Positions 38,102 through 46,639 are shown, counted from the first letter of the stretch. The stretch is DNA of 64,000 nt from Pyruvatibacter sp. (GCF_040219635.1 NZ_JAVJSC010000002.1:186001-250000); one strand, 5' to 3'. The notes: a model not told the origin generated them from the sequence alone. A program made the numbers and translations.

Positions 38102-38221
38102 TCACCTCCGAAGCGCATGTTCGTTGTCCCAGCGCACAACATCGGGATCCGGGCGACGCAGGATATCTGCTGGTGCGGCGGTTGAGCTGGAGTTAAGCGA
38201 TAGAAACAATGGCTCAGACAT
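38102..38221 (-). CDS. 39-residue ORF, likely remnant of an HNH endonuclease C-terminus
   Basis: A short reading frame with ATG 38221 inside the end of the upstream gene (8-base overlap) and TGA four bases before the next ATG. Its second half reads RRPDPDVVRWDNEHALRR, strikingly like RRPDLEALRWHNEHCFRR at the end of the HNH protein encoded at 36368. The first half (MSEPLFLSLNSSSTAAPADIL) has no such match. It is either the leftover 3' end of a deleted third HNH gene or a small translated protein. Confidence 0.45.
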   Translation of the reverse strand: MSEPLFLSLNSSSTAAPADILRRPDPDVVRWDNEHALRR

Positions 38222-39431
38222 GCATGGCTATCTTTCCATCCAGCAGATCGGGGAGGCGCGAAATCGGATGCCCGCCAAGCGCCTGGAGCACGTTCTTCAC
38301 GACGCCCGGCGAAACCGTCGACCGATTTCCGGGCAGGATGATCGTCGGTGACCCCGGCTTCTTCAGCTTGACGTGCGATCCCTTCCCGCCGGCGACGGGC
38401 CGATAGCCATAGTGCCGGGTCAAAGCACCTTCCAACGCCTGGCTCGACACTGTGGAGCCGGGGTCTACACTTGTCGGGCGAAAGATCGGGCGCGCGCCCT
38501 TCGGCAGAACGACGTAGATGTCATCTGTGATGTCGGCGAGGGAGGTGATCATGTTGGGCGCGACAGACCAGTTTGCCTTCGGCGTGCTTGTTGGAAGCCT
38601 GCCGTCCAGCATTTGTGATTGCAGGTCGTAGAGCCCATCACGATACGGCGATTCCAACAGAAAGTTTACACCCTCCCTATAGCCTAGCGGTTGCTGTGGG
38701 ATCGACCATTTCAGATAGCGCCGGAGTCCCGCACGGATCGCCGGGTCGACGCGCCGGGTATAGCGCGGCTCGTTCAGGCGGCGATAGCTCTCGGCGTTGG
38801 CAAGGCTTTCCTCAATGCAGTCTGAGGTGTTGAAGGTGCGGCGATAGACATTGGTCTTGTAGGGTCGATAACGGTCGCTGGCAGTCGAAATAAGCAGCCG
38901 CAGGCCGAGGCTTTCGACCTTGTGGTGGAACTGCTCGTGCAGAAAGAAAACGTAAAAGGCGCTGCGCAGTAGGTGGTGCGCAATATCCCCATGGGGAAGA
39001 TGGACACCCCGCCAGTCAACAAACGTGGCGATGTCGAGCGCGTGCGACAGAATGCAGCTTTCGCGGATGTAGATGCCCCAACCGTGGCCGAAAAAGTGGA
39101 CCGGACAGTACCAGGCGCAATGCGGTTCGGGCTGTTCGGCTCGGCGGGGTTTCCGATGGACCGGGAATTTACGATTTGATCCGCCCATGATCTTTTCAAG
39201 TTCGTCTAACCACTCCCGCATCCTTGGGTCGTCGGCGAGAGGCCAATCGGGATAAGCCATTTCGCCTTCGTCGCCACGCCCAAGCACCTCATTCAGCGAG
39301 GTGGAATACACGCCTTCCCCTTCCTCGATTACGCCGATCCCAGGCAGGTCGATCTCCGCATAGTCGTCGTCGAGCGGATAGATGCCGTATTGGCGCAGGA
39401 CGTCGAGGATTTGCTCGGTGGCGATTGGCAT
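38214..39431 (-). CDS. HExxH metallopeptidase-like protein fused to a HicA-like domain
   Basis: 405 residues from ATG 39431. A zinc-peptidase motif HEQFHH (His165-Glu166-His169) is followed about 40 residues later by CIEESLANAESY, where a Glu could be the third ligand. The C-terminal ~60 residues (about 330-388) look like the HicA toxin fold: LTRHYGYRPVAGGKGSHVKL with the GSH motif (His353) that is catalytic in HicA, then STVSPGVVKNVLQAL. No hicB lies next to it. The central region (residues 240-330) is unassigned. It follows hsdS by 32 bases in the same operon. Confidence 0.65.
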   Translation of the reverse strand: MPIATEQILDVLRQYGIYPLDDDYAEIDLPGIGVIEEGEGVYSTSLNEVLGRGDEGEMAYPDWPLADDPRMREWLDELEKIMGGSNRKFPVHRKPRRAEQPEPHCAWYCPVHFFGHGWGIYIRESCILSHALDIATFVDWRGVHLPHGDIAHHLLRSAFYVFFLHEQFHHKVESLGLRLLISTASDRYRPYKTNVYRRTFNTSDCIEESLANAESYRRLNEPRYTRRVDPAIRAGLRRYLKWSIPQQPLGYREGVNFLLESPYRDGLYDLQSQMLDGRLPTSTPKANWSVAPNMITSLADITDDIYVVLPKGARPIFRPTSVDPGSTVSSQALEGALTRHYGYRPVAGGKGSHVKLKKPGSPTIILPGNRSTVSPGVVKNVLQALGGHPISRLPDLLDGKIAMHV

Positions 39432-39463
39432 GGGGCCTCGTCAGGTCGATCGTGGTGAAGAGT

Positions 39464-41233
39464 TCATTCCGCCGCCTCCGAGACCGCTTCGGCAACCGGC
39501 GCTAGCGCCTCGTGGAGGAGGGCTTCGAGGAGGCGGGCGCGGGTGGTGTCGGCGGTGGTGAGGGCAGCCTCCAGCCGGTCGCAAAGGGCCATGAGGGCAT
39601 CGACCTTCGCCACGATGCGGTGTTGTTCGGCGAGGGGTGGGAGGGGGATCATGGCTTCAGCGAGTTTGCCTGCCGATAATTGTGGTGTGGCTGCGCCACT
39701 TGATAGCAGAGCGATCTGTTGCTCAAAATCATCCGACTGCATGCAAGTCACGAGGTATGGGACTATCTTAGGATCAAGGCAGCGAATGATAAGCAACTGA
39801 GCATTTATGAAGCCCGTGGTTATATGTTCAGTCGCTTTGAACAATCCGAATTTACCAACTGAGCCGCGAAGGGTGATTAGAACATCTAGGTTCTTCAGCT
39901 TCCCGCTGCGCAAAGAGCTAAACTTCTCAGGACTTATGAAATCCAAGTCGGTGAAGCCGAGGCGGTGATCCGAGAGGTTTTTAGTGCTGAAAAATGGGAT
40001 GCCCTCAGATTTGATGTCAGGCCCGCTGGGGTAGTTGGAACTTCGATCACCATTTTCGAAAGTTGAAATTGCGTCCAAACGCACGGACTCCCAGCGGAGC
40101 GGAATAGCCATGCCCGAAGGCGCAATTGAAGCAACTTCATTCCTTGTTCTAGCGCCCTTACGCCCCTTCATTGCGGCTTTCTCCGCCGCGATCCGCTTCA
40201 ACAACTCCGACGCCGGTTCGTCGGTCGGGTCCTGCTTCACCAGTTTGCCGCGGACGGCGAGGTTGAGGATGGTCTGGCGGAGGGGTTTGATTTGGTCGGG
40301 GCGGGTGGTGAGCGCCGGGAGCGTGGCGAGGGCGAAGCGGGCGTTGGCCGGGAAATCCGCTAAATCGTTGTCGGGCCCCGGTTCAGAAGCCGTCAGGCGG
40401 GCGAGGCTGGCGGCGGTCAGCCGGTCGCGGGTGGCCTCGCGCGCGGTGCGGGCCGCCTCCAGCCGGTCCAGCAGCGCCATCAGTTCGTCCACCTTCGCCA
40501 CGATCCGCCTCTGCTCGGCGAGGGGTGGGATCGCGAACGGATGCCCGCGAATTGTAGAGAAAGTGATGTTCGCGATGTTCGTCGTCTGCGATGAACCGAC
40601 GCGGAAAGCCATGGCGGAATGGTCTGAAATCAAGAACGCTTTCGCATATTCAGGCAAAATGAGATGCTGCCGGATAGCGGCCAGAAATGCTCCGAAGGTT
40701 GCTGGATACGGCGCCTCGTTGACGATCGAGCATTTACCGACAAGTGCGTAGCTGTTGGCGATCGAGATGAGAACGTCACCTGGTCGCACCATCTGATCGG
40801 AACTCCTGAGAGTATCCTCTGGCACGTAGATGAAGTCGCCCCAAACGGTTTGGGCTTGAATGTTTCCAGAACGAAAGCACGGGATGCGACCGGCGCCCGG
40901 TTCAGTGGATTTCGCCGAAGCCGGAAAGGAAATACCCCTTACGAGTTCGGCAATCTCGCCGAGACGTGCCCATTGCCACGAGGCAGGAATCTCGAAGGGC
41001 GCTTCGTCAACTGGCTCCAGCGCCTTCGGCTTCCTGATTGCCCCCGCTTTCACCAGCCGCGCCTTCTCCACCGCGATCTGCTTCAGCAACTCAGACGCCG
41101 GTTCGTCGGCCGGGTCCTGCGCCACCAGCTTTCCCCGCACGGCGAGGTCCAGCACGAAGCGGCGCAGGCGGGGCACGGCGTCGGGCGCCTCGGCCACTTG
41201 TTCATAGAGGTCGAGCAGCCTTTCAGCATTCAT
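39464..41233 (-). CDS. hsdS: type I restriction-modification specificity subunit
   Basis: 589 residues with two target-recognition domains, each followed by a conserved coiled-coil repeat. IPPLAEQRRIVAKVDELMAL ends the first half and LPPLAEQHRIVAKVDALMAL ends the second; the repeated LAVRGKLV-QDP-DEPASELLK block precedes each half. It recognises a bipartite DNA site and guides HsdM and HsdR. The start overlaps the hsdM stop by 4 bases. The second recognition domain (39650-40080) is AT-richer than the rest, as is common for exchanged domains. Confidence 0.94.
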   Translation of the reverse strand: MNAERLLDLYEQVAEAPDAVPRLRRFVLDLAVRGKLVAQDPADEPASELLKQIAVEKARLVKAGAIRKPKALEPVDEAPFEIPASWQWARLGEIAELVRGISFPASAKSTEPGAGRIPCFRSGNIQAQTVWGDFIYVPEDTLRSSDQMVRPGDVLISIANSYALVGKCSIVNEAPYPATFGAFLAAIRQHLILPEYAKAFLISDHSAMAFRVGSSQTTNIANITFSTIRGHPFAIPPLAEQRRIVAKVDELMALLDRLEAARTAREATRDRLTAASLARLTASEPGPDNDLADFPANARFALATLPALTTRPDQIKPLRQTILNLAVRGKLVKQDPTDEPASELLKRIAAEKAAMKGRKGARTRNEVASIAPSGMAIPLRWESVRLDAISTFENGDRSSNYPSGPDIKSEGIPFFSTKNLSDHRLGFTDLDFISPEKFSSLRSGKLKNLDVLITLRGSVGKFGLFKATEHITTGFINAQLLIIRCLDPKIVPYLVTCMQSDDFEQQIALLSSGAATPQLSAGKLAEAMIPLPPLAEQHRIVAKVDALMALCDRLEAALTTADTTRARLLEALLHEALAPVAEAVSEAAE

Positions 41234-42687
41234 CTTGCGAGCGCCTCGGACAGGATCGCCTTCACCTGGTCGCGGAGCGCCGCTACCTCGGCCTCGGCAT
41301 TCGTCAGGTCCTCCAGCAGCGTCTCAGGGTCGCCGTGATCCTCGGCCACGGTGTGGGGGTTCTTGATGTCGAGATTGTAGCCGCGGGCCTTCACGTCCTC
41401 GGCGCTGACCTTCCAGGCGCGCTCGGACTCAACCCGCCCTTCGCGGCGCGGTCCGCCCCACCAGGCGGCGCAGTCGGCCAGATGCTCCAGCCGGATGGGT
41501 CGGGTCATGGAATAGGCTTTCTGCCCCTCCGGCACCCGATGCTCCCAGAACCAAATGTCCCGCGTGGGCTCGCCCTTCTCGAAGAATAGCAGGTTGGTGC
41601 CGATCGAGGCGTAGGGGCGGAAGACCGAGTTCGGCAGGCGCACGATGGTGTGCAGGTTGCATTCCTCCATCAGCGCTTCCTTTAACCTGGTCTTGACGCC
41701 CTCGCCGAAGAGCGAGCCGTCAGGCAGGACCACCGCCGCGCGGCCGCCCGGTTTCAGGAGGCGGATGATCAGGGCGAGGAAGAGGTCGGCGGTCTCGCGG
41801 GTGCGGAAGTGCTGGGGGAAGTTGGACTCGATCCCGTCCTCCTCGCGCCCGCCGAAGGGCGGGTTGGTGAGTACGGTGTCCACCCGGTCGGAGGCCGTGT
41901 AACTGATGTAGGGACGGGCCAACGTGTTGTCGTGGCGCACGAAGGATGGGTCCTCGATGCCGTGCAGCAGCATATTGGTGACGCAGAGCATGTGGGGAAG
42001 CTGCTTTTTCTCGACAGCGTGCAATCCTGCCTGCATCGTCTCGCGCTGCGCGGGCGTGCGGACGTATTTCTCCTCCATGTGCCGGATGGAACATGTGAGG
42101 AAGCCGCCGGTGCCGCAGGCGGGGTCGAACAGCGTCTCGCCCGGGTGCGGGTCGATCATCTGGACCATGAAGGCGGTGACGGCGCGCGGCGTGTAGTATT
42201 CGCCCGCGTTGCCCGCCGATTGCAGGTCGTTGAGCAGCTGCTCATAGAACTCGCCGAAGTGGCGGCGTTCGTCGAGGTTGTTGAAATCAACCTGATTGAT
42301 CTTGTTTACAACCTGCCGAAGCAGCTGGCCGGATTTCATGTAGTTGTAGGCATCCTCGAACACGTCGCGCACGACGCGGCGACGGTCGCCGGGCTTGGCC
42401 GAGACCTGGAGGCCCTTGAGGGTGGGAAACAGCTCGTCGTTGACGAAATCGAGCATGGCCTGCCCGGTGATCCCCTCGGGGTCCGCCGCCCAGTTCCGCC
42501 ACTGGAAGCGCTCGGGGATGGGCGAGCGGTAATCGTCCCGCGTGAGTTCGAGTTCCTGGTCCTGGTCGTCGATGATCTTGAGGAAGAACAGCCAGGTGAG
42601 CTGGCTGATGCGCTGGGCATCGCCATCGACGCCGACATCCTGGCGCATGATGTCCTGAATGGATTTAACGGTGGTACGGACAATCAT
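41230..42687 (-). CDS. hsdM: type I restriction-modification DNA methyltransferase subunit
   Basis: 485 residues. The N-terminal HsdM helical domain is followed by the N6-adenine methyltransferase core: SAM motif FDPACGTGGFL (residues 187-197) and catalytic NPPF (275-278). It methylates adenine in the site selected by HsdS. A C-terminal coiled coil (about 450-485) fits HsdS. Its start lies 3 bases after the stop of the putative protease gene, which therefore interrupts the usual hsd gene order. Confidence 0.95.
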   Translation of the reverse strand: MIVRTTVKSIQDIMRQDVGVDGDAQRISQLTWLFFLKIIDDQDQELELTRDDYRSPIPERFQWRNWAADPEGITGQAMLDFVNDELFPTLKGLQVSAKPGDRRRVVRDVFEDAYNYMKSGQLLRQVVNKINQVDFNNLDERRHFGEFYEQLLNDLQSAGNAGEYYTPRAVTAFMVQMIDPHPGETLFDPACGTGGFLTCSIRHMEEKYVRTPAQRETMQAGLHAVEKKQLPHMLCVTNMLLHGIEDPSFVRHDNTLARPYISYTASDRVDTVLTNPPFGGREEDGIESNFPQHFRTRETADLFLALIIRLLKPGGRAAVVLPDGSLFGEGVKTRLKEALMEECNLHTIVRLPNSVFRPYASIGTNLLFFEKGEPTRDIWFWEHRVPEGQKAYSMTRPIRLEHLADCAAWWGGPRREGRVESERAWKVSAEDVKARGYNLDIKNPHTVAEDHGDPETLLEDLTNAEAEVAALRDQVKAILSEALAR

Positions 42688-42690
42688 GGT

Positions 42691-43425
42691 TCAGACGGGT
42701 CCTGCGGTAAGTTTGCCGTTTTCCCAAAGCCTAAAACTGGCAGCGCCTTTGAGGTCACTCCGAGCGTGTTTGAAGGCAACTCTTGTTGATCGAGAGGCAA
42801 GGAGCCTTTCATTGAGAAACGTTTGCGTAAAAAGTGAAGCCACGCACCCATGCACAGAATGAAATGGGGCAAGGAAGTGAGAAACGCAGCGCGTTTGTGA
42901 GAAGGGTTGTCCAAACGCTTTATATCCAGTCTGACACCCTAAGCTTATAAACTCTTTCTTGGTCGGATTTGGTGCATCGAATATTTCGCCGAGACGCTGC
43001 GGTGTGATGTTAGCGCTACCGAACAAGTACCCGTCCGGCGCACCGTGTCCCACAATTATCACCTGCTGACACATGCCATGAATTTCTCGCCAAAATGTTG
43101 TAAGTTCCCCCTCGGTGCGTAACTCAATAAGCCGAACCGAATCCCCAGGAAGTAGCATGCGGCTATAATGTAAGACCGATTTCGCGAGTGGATCGAGAAG
43201 TCCACCTTCGTTGAAGTCGCCAATACGCACTATCAACACACCGAAATTTGCGGTGACTTTCGATGTTGCAATAGCGCCCGATTGCGCGCCGCCTGGTAGA
43301 TCGACCCGCACCGAACGATTGTTCCGAGCGCGCACCGTGGTTCGATAAAAAGGTGAGACATCGTTCCCGTCGATACCTAGAAGCGATCGCGCTACATAGA
43401 CTTGATCCCCAACATCGAAGGCCAT
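42691..43425 (-). CDS. putative caspase/CHAT-like cysteine protease between hsdR and hsdM
   Basis: 244 residues from ATG 43425, one base after the hsdR stop. An N-terminal SH3-like beta region (residues 1-65) precedes an alpha/beta domain whose motifs match the His-Cys dyad of clan CD peptidases: QVIIVGHGAPDGYLF with His127, then EFISLGCQTGYKAFG with Cys164, then a VASLFTQTFLNERL helix. Spacing of 37 residues and the small residues around both sites fit caspase/CHAT folds. Base composition is lower in GC than hsdR: 28 of 60 in the row at 43081 against 36 of 60 at 45361, suggesting separate acquisition. Protease activity is inferred. Confidence 0.6.
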   Translation of the reverse strand: MAFDVGDQVYVARSLLGIDGNDVSPFYRTTVRARNNRSVRVDLPGGAQSGAIATSKVTANFGVLIVRIGDFNEGGLLDPLAKSVLHYSRMLLPGDSVRLIELRTEGELTTFWREIHGMCQQVIIVGHGAPDGYLFGSANITPQRLGEIFDAPNPTKKEFISLGCQTGYKAFGQPFSQTRCVSHFLAPFHSVHGCVASLFTQTFLNERLLASRSTRVAFKHARSDLKGAASFRLWENGKLTAGPV

Positions 43426-43426
43426 T

Positions 43427-45886
43427 CTACGCGGTCTCCTGGTAAAGCGCGTCCTGCAATTCATGGACGGCCTTCTCGAAGCCCGCCTTGCCGCCGAACG
43501 CGTTGATGAGTTGAACGACGCTGCCCATGTCGGTGAACGGTGTCACCTTCAGCACATTGGCGTCGTCGAGATTGAGCACGCCCTCGTCGCGGTACTTCTC
43601 CAGCAGGGCATCTAGGACGGCGCGGGCCTGCGGCCCGTATTTGGTGAACACGTCGCGCTTCTTGACATTCTCGGCCCGCTCGCGGCGCGTCAGGGGCTTG
43701 GCGTCGAAGGCGACATGGCAGATCAGGTCGAACGGATCGAGGTTCTTGCCAAGCGCGTCGGCGATCGCATCAAGGGCCAGCCCTTCAGCCTCCAGTTCCT
43801 CGACTATGGCCTGCTTGCGCTCGGCGGCGTTCCAGCGCTTGAGGAATTCGTCGAGGCTGGCGAAGCGCTTCCTGAGCGCGTTCTTGGTGAAATCGCGCAG
43901 GGATTCGGTGACAAGCTTGCCGTTCTCGTCGAGGTATTCCACGCGCTCGGCGATGATCCGTGCGCTGACGCCATCGACGTAGATCTTGCGGACGGGATCT
44001 CCCGGTGGCAGCGGCAGGCCGGGCTGATCGACGATGGTCTCGTCCTCACCCGGCGTCGGCGGGATCGCGTCCTCGCCCTCGGGCGTTGCTGGTTCCTCGT
44101 CGGGCGGCGTCATCGGGTCATCCGCGCCTGGCGCGTAAATCTGCACCGGGTCGCCATCGAAATCCGGGTCCGCGAAATGCGCGGTCGCGCCGCGAAAGTC
44201 GATCAGCGTGAAATAGAACTTCCTGGTGTCCTCGTGCACGCGGGTGCCGCGCCCGACGATCTGCTTGAACTCGGTCATCGAGCCGATCTCACGGTCGAGC
44301 ACGATCAGGCGGCAGGTCTGCGCATCCACGCCGGTGGACAGCAGGCGCGAGGTTGTGACCAGCACGGGCCATTTCGATTCCGGGTCGATGAAGTTGCCGA
44401 GCTGGTCTTGGCCCTCCTTATCGCTGCCGGTGATGCGCATGACGTAGCGCGCATTCTCGGCCACCAGATCGGCATTCTCGTTGATCAGCGCCTGACGCAT
44501 GCGGGCGGCGTGTTCCTGATCGACGCAGAACACGATGGTCTTCTGGTAGCGGTCACCGCTTTCCTTGAGGAAGGCCGTGATCTTCTTTGCTGTCAGAAGG
44601 GTGCGGTCGTCGAGAACCAGCGTGCGGTCGAAATCCTTGGCGTTGTAGATGCGGTCCTCGACCTCGTTGCCGTCGCGGTCCAGCTGGCCCTTTTCCGGCC
44701 GATAGCCTTCCACGTCCCGGTCGATATGAACCTTGATGACCTTGTAGGGTGCCAGAAATCCGTCGCTGATGCCCTGCTTCAGCGAATAGGTGAAAACCGG
44801 CTCGCCGAAATATTCCGTATTGGAGACGTATTCGGTCTCCTTCGGCGTGGCGGTCAGGCCGATCTGCGTCGCGCCGGAAAAATGGTTCAGGATTTCACGC
44901 CATGCGGAATCCTCGGCGGCGCTGCCGCGATGGCATTCGTCGATCACGATCAGGTCGAAGAAGTCCTTCGAGAACTCCTTGAACAGTTTCTGCCGCTCTT
45001 CCGGCCCTGTGATCGCCTGATAGAGGCCGAGATAGACCTCGAAGGCGGTGTCGATACGGCGTTTCCTGTCGAGCGCCAGCGCCAGATCGACAGAGGTGCC
45101 GTCCTGCCGTTCAATGGTCTTGGAATTGGTCGAAAGCTTTGCCATTGCCGCACCAAAAGGGCGGAAATCGTTCACCATGGTCTGGTCGATCAGCACATTG
45201 CGGTCGGCGAGGAACAGGATGCGCTTGTTGCCTTCGGGGTTCCAGCGATGCGATTTCCACAGCCGCCAGATGATCTGGAAAGCGGTATAGGTCTTGCCCG
45301 TACCGGTCGCCATGACCAGCAGAACCCGGTCCTGGCCTTTGGCGATGGCTTCAATCGCCGCGTTGACGGCGTTGACCTGATAGTAGCGCGGCTCCTTTCC
45401 GCTGCCGTCGTCGTGGTAATCCTGAAGAACAATCTCCTCGGATGCGCCGTCCAGCCCTTTCCAGGCGCGAAAGCGCGCCCACAGGTCGGCTGGCGACGGG
45501 AAGGCGTCGAGGCCGAGGTTCGCTTCGCGCGGCGTGCTGGCGCCCGTGCGATCATGGAATACGAAACCATCGCCGTTCGAGCTGAAAACAAATGGGATCT
45601 TCAGAGTTTCGGCGTAGTCGAGCGCTTGCTGCATTCCGTCGCCGACCGAATGTTTGTTGTCCTTGGCCTCGATCAGCGCGATCGGAATGTTCGGCTTGTA
45701 GTAGAGAACGAAGTCGGCCTTCTTCGCCTTGCCGCGCGTCACCAGCTTGCCGCGCACGATGATGCGGCCCTTGGTGAAATAGACCTCCTCCCGAACCTGC
45801 ACCATCTCGTCCCAGCCCGCGCGCTTGACGGCGGGCAGGATGAACTTGGTGCAAATGTCGCGTTCGGTGAGGCTTCGCTTGTCCAT
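43427..45886 (-). CDS. hsdR: type I restriction endonuclease subunit R
   Basis: 819 residues. The nuclease domain is N-terminal, PD-(D/E)xK type: Asp58 in KKADFVLYY and ALIEAKD with Glu73 and Lys75. The SF2 translocase follows: Walker A ATGTGKT (193-199), DECH box in VIDECHRG, GLTATPKE, and motif VI in QIVGRGTRVHED. An EcoKI-like C-terminal helical domain ends the protein. It translocates and cuts unmethylated DNA in complex with HsdM and HsdS. It is the second gene of the operon after the small Phd-like gene. Confidence 0.94.
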   Translation of the reverse strand: MDKRSLTERDICTKFILPAVKRAGWDEMVQVREEVYFTKGRIIVRGKLVTRGKAKKADFVLYYKPNIPIALIEAKDNKHSVGDGMQQALDYAETLKIPFVFSSNGDGFVFHDRTGASTPREANLGLDAFPSPADLWARFRAWKGLDGASEEIVLQDYHDDGSGKEPRYYQVNAVNAAIEAIAKGQDRVLLVMATGTGKTYTAFQIIWRLWKSHRWNPEGNKRILFLADRNVLIDQTMVNDFRPFGAAMAKLSTNSKTIERQDGTSVDLALALDRKRRIDTAFEVYLGLYQAITGPEERQKLFKEFSKDFFDLIVIDECHRGSAAEDSAWREILNHFSGATQIGLTATPKETEYVSNTEYFGEPVFTYSLKQGISDGFLAPYKVIKVHIDRDVEGYRPEKGQLDRDGNEVEDRIYNAKDFDRTLVLDDRTLLTAKKITAFLKESGDRYQKTIVFCVDQEHAARMRQALINENADLVAENARYVMRITGSDKEGQDQLGNFIDPESKWPVLVTTSRLLSTGVDAQTCRLIVLDREIGSMTEFKQIVGRGTRVHEDTRKFYFTLIDFRGATAHFADPDFDGDPVQIYAPGADDPMTPPDEEPATPEGEDAIPPTPGEDETIVDQPGLPLPPGDPVRKIYVDGVSARIIAERVEYLDENGKLVTESLRDFTKNALRKRFASLDEFLKRWNAAERKQAIVEELEAEGLALDAIADALGKNLDPFDLICHVAFDAKPLTRRERAENVKKRDVFTKYGPQARAVLDALLEKYRDEGVLNLDDANVLKVTPFTDMGSVVQLINAFGGKAGFEKAVHELQDALYQETA

Positions 45887-45917
45887 GCCGGTCAGCCGCC
45901 CCCTGCCATCGTCCGGC

Positions 45918-46106
45918 TCATGTCTGATCCCCCTGCCCGTTCGGGCTCTTGCGCTGGTCCAGCGCCTTCAGCCGCTCATATTCCTCAACCGCCATCGCTA
46001 AGACGACGGGGCGCCCATGCTTGGGGACCGCAACTGGCTCGGCGCGGGCCAGGTCGATCAGCCGCTTGAAGCCATACTTCGCGTCGTTCGCGCTCAGAGT
46101 CTGCAT
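45918..46106 (-). CDS. Phd/YefM-type antitoxin-like protein without a visible toxin
   Basis: 62 residues from ATG 46106, after GGGGAGCCGC. The N-terminal Phd fold is clear: LSANDAKYGFKRLIDLARAEPVAVPKHGRPVVLAMAVEEYERL. The C-terminal tail that would neutralise a Doc or YoeB toxin is short (LDQRKSPNGQGDQT), and no such toxin gene follows; hsdR starts 31 bases downstream. It could act mainly as a DNA-binding autoregulator of the restriction operon (inference). Confidence 0.75.
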   Translation of the reverse strand: MQTLSANDAKYGFKRLIDLARAEPVAVPKHGRPVVLAMAVEEYERLKALDQRKSPNGQGDQT

Positions 46107-46123
46107 GCGGCTCCCCGTCAATG

Positions 46124-46152
46124 ATTATCTACTTTTGGCCAATTTGGCCCAA
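46124..46152 (-). promoter_or_regulatory. candidate promoter/operator of the phd-hsd operon
   Basis: On the minus strand TTGGGC (46147-46152) and GATAAT (46124-46129) lie 17 bases apart, upstream of the Phd-like start. In the spacer, TTGGCCAA at 46135 is a perfect 8-bp palindrome and TTGGCC recurs 9 bases away at 46144, plausible half-sites for a Phd-type autoregulator. Confidence 0.4.
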
Positions 46153-46387
46153 TGGGCAATGGATTCCGGATTCCGGGTGGACTCCCAAAAAGGAAGCCAG
46201 TCCCTAGCGATGTCCCGCGCTTCGCCCGCCAGCATACAAAACCGCCCAGGATGGAAGCGGGCACTTCCTTGTACGGGCGCGTGGTTTAGACGATGACCGC
46301 TGCCACGCCGGACCGGCATTGCGCCCGGACTCCCCGCATACGGAATCCACCGGAAAGGACCGCAAGAAGCGCCCAGAGACCAATGCC

Positions 46388-46639
46388 CTATCCATCCACC
46401 TCTTCGATGACGCCTCGCATGGATCGGAGCAGCCCCGCCAGCTCTCGCCGCTCGGCGACTGCGTCGGCCGTGTAGAGGCCATGTTTCCGCGCATTGGCAT
46501 TACCCATCGGTGCGCCCGGAGACTTTCCTCCGTGCATCCGGCAACGACCGTTCGCCATCGCGGGGGACCGGCACAGCGTGCCTTTCCGTGTCTGCGCGCC
46601 ACAGCGCGGGCTCAGATGCATGGGCAATCTGCTTTGCAT
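46388..46639 (-). CDS. small HGGxS-type protein, overlapping gene
   Basis: 83 residues from ATG 46639, with GGAGGA 8 bases upstream. Cysteine pattern and HGGKSPGAPMGNANARKHGLY match small mobile-element proteins with an HGG motif, of unknown role. It starts inside the 3' end of the preceding gene and shares 140 bases with it in another frame. The 281 bases beyond its stop contain no convincing gene up to the Phd-like ORF, only a 64-codon frame that I do not trust. Confidence 0.65.
   Translation of the reverse strand: MQSRLPMHLSPRCGAQTRKGTLCRSPAMANGRCRMHGGKSPGAPMGNANARKHGLYTADAVAERRELAGLLRSMRGVIEEVDG

Noticed and set aside
42691..43425. Reading the hsd-embedded gene as an ordinary orphan methyltransferase or anticodon nuclease
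   Set aside because: No SAM-binding or NPPY motif and no HEPN RxxxxH or PrrC-like ATPase; the His-Cys pair fits a peptidase better.
43715..46069. 784-codon open frame on the plus strand
   Set aside because: It is the exact antisense of hsdR in a GC-rich region; hsdR has full motifs on the other strand and this frame shows no domain.
46125..46319. 64-codon minus-strand frame before the Phd-like gene
   Set aside because: It would run into the candidate phd promoter, has no ribosome-binding site and no recognisable family.
46204..46602. 132-codon minus-strand frame
   Set aside because: Shadow of the HGG-motif gene and of the non-coding stretch beside it; low complexity and no motif.
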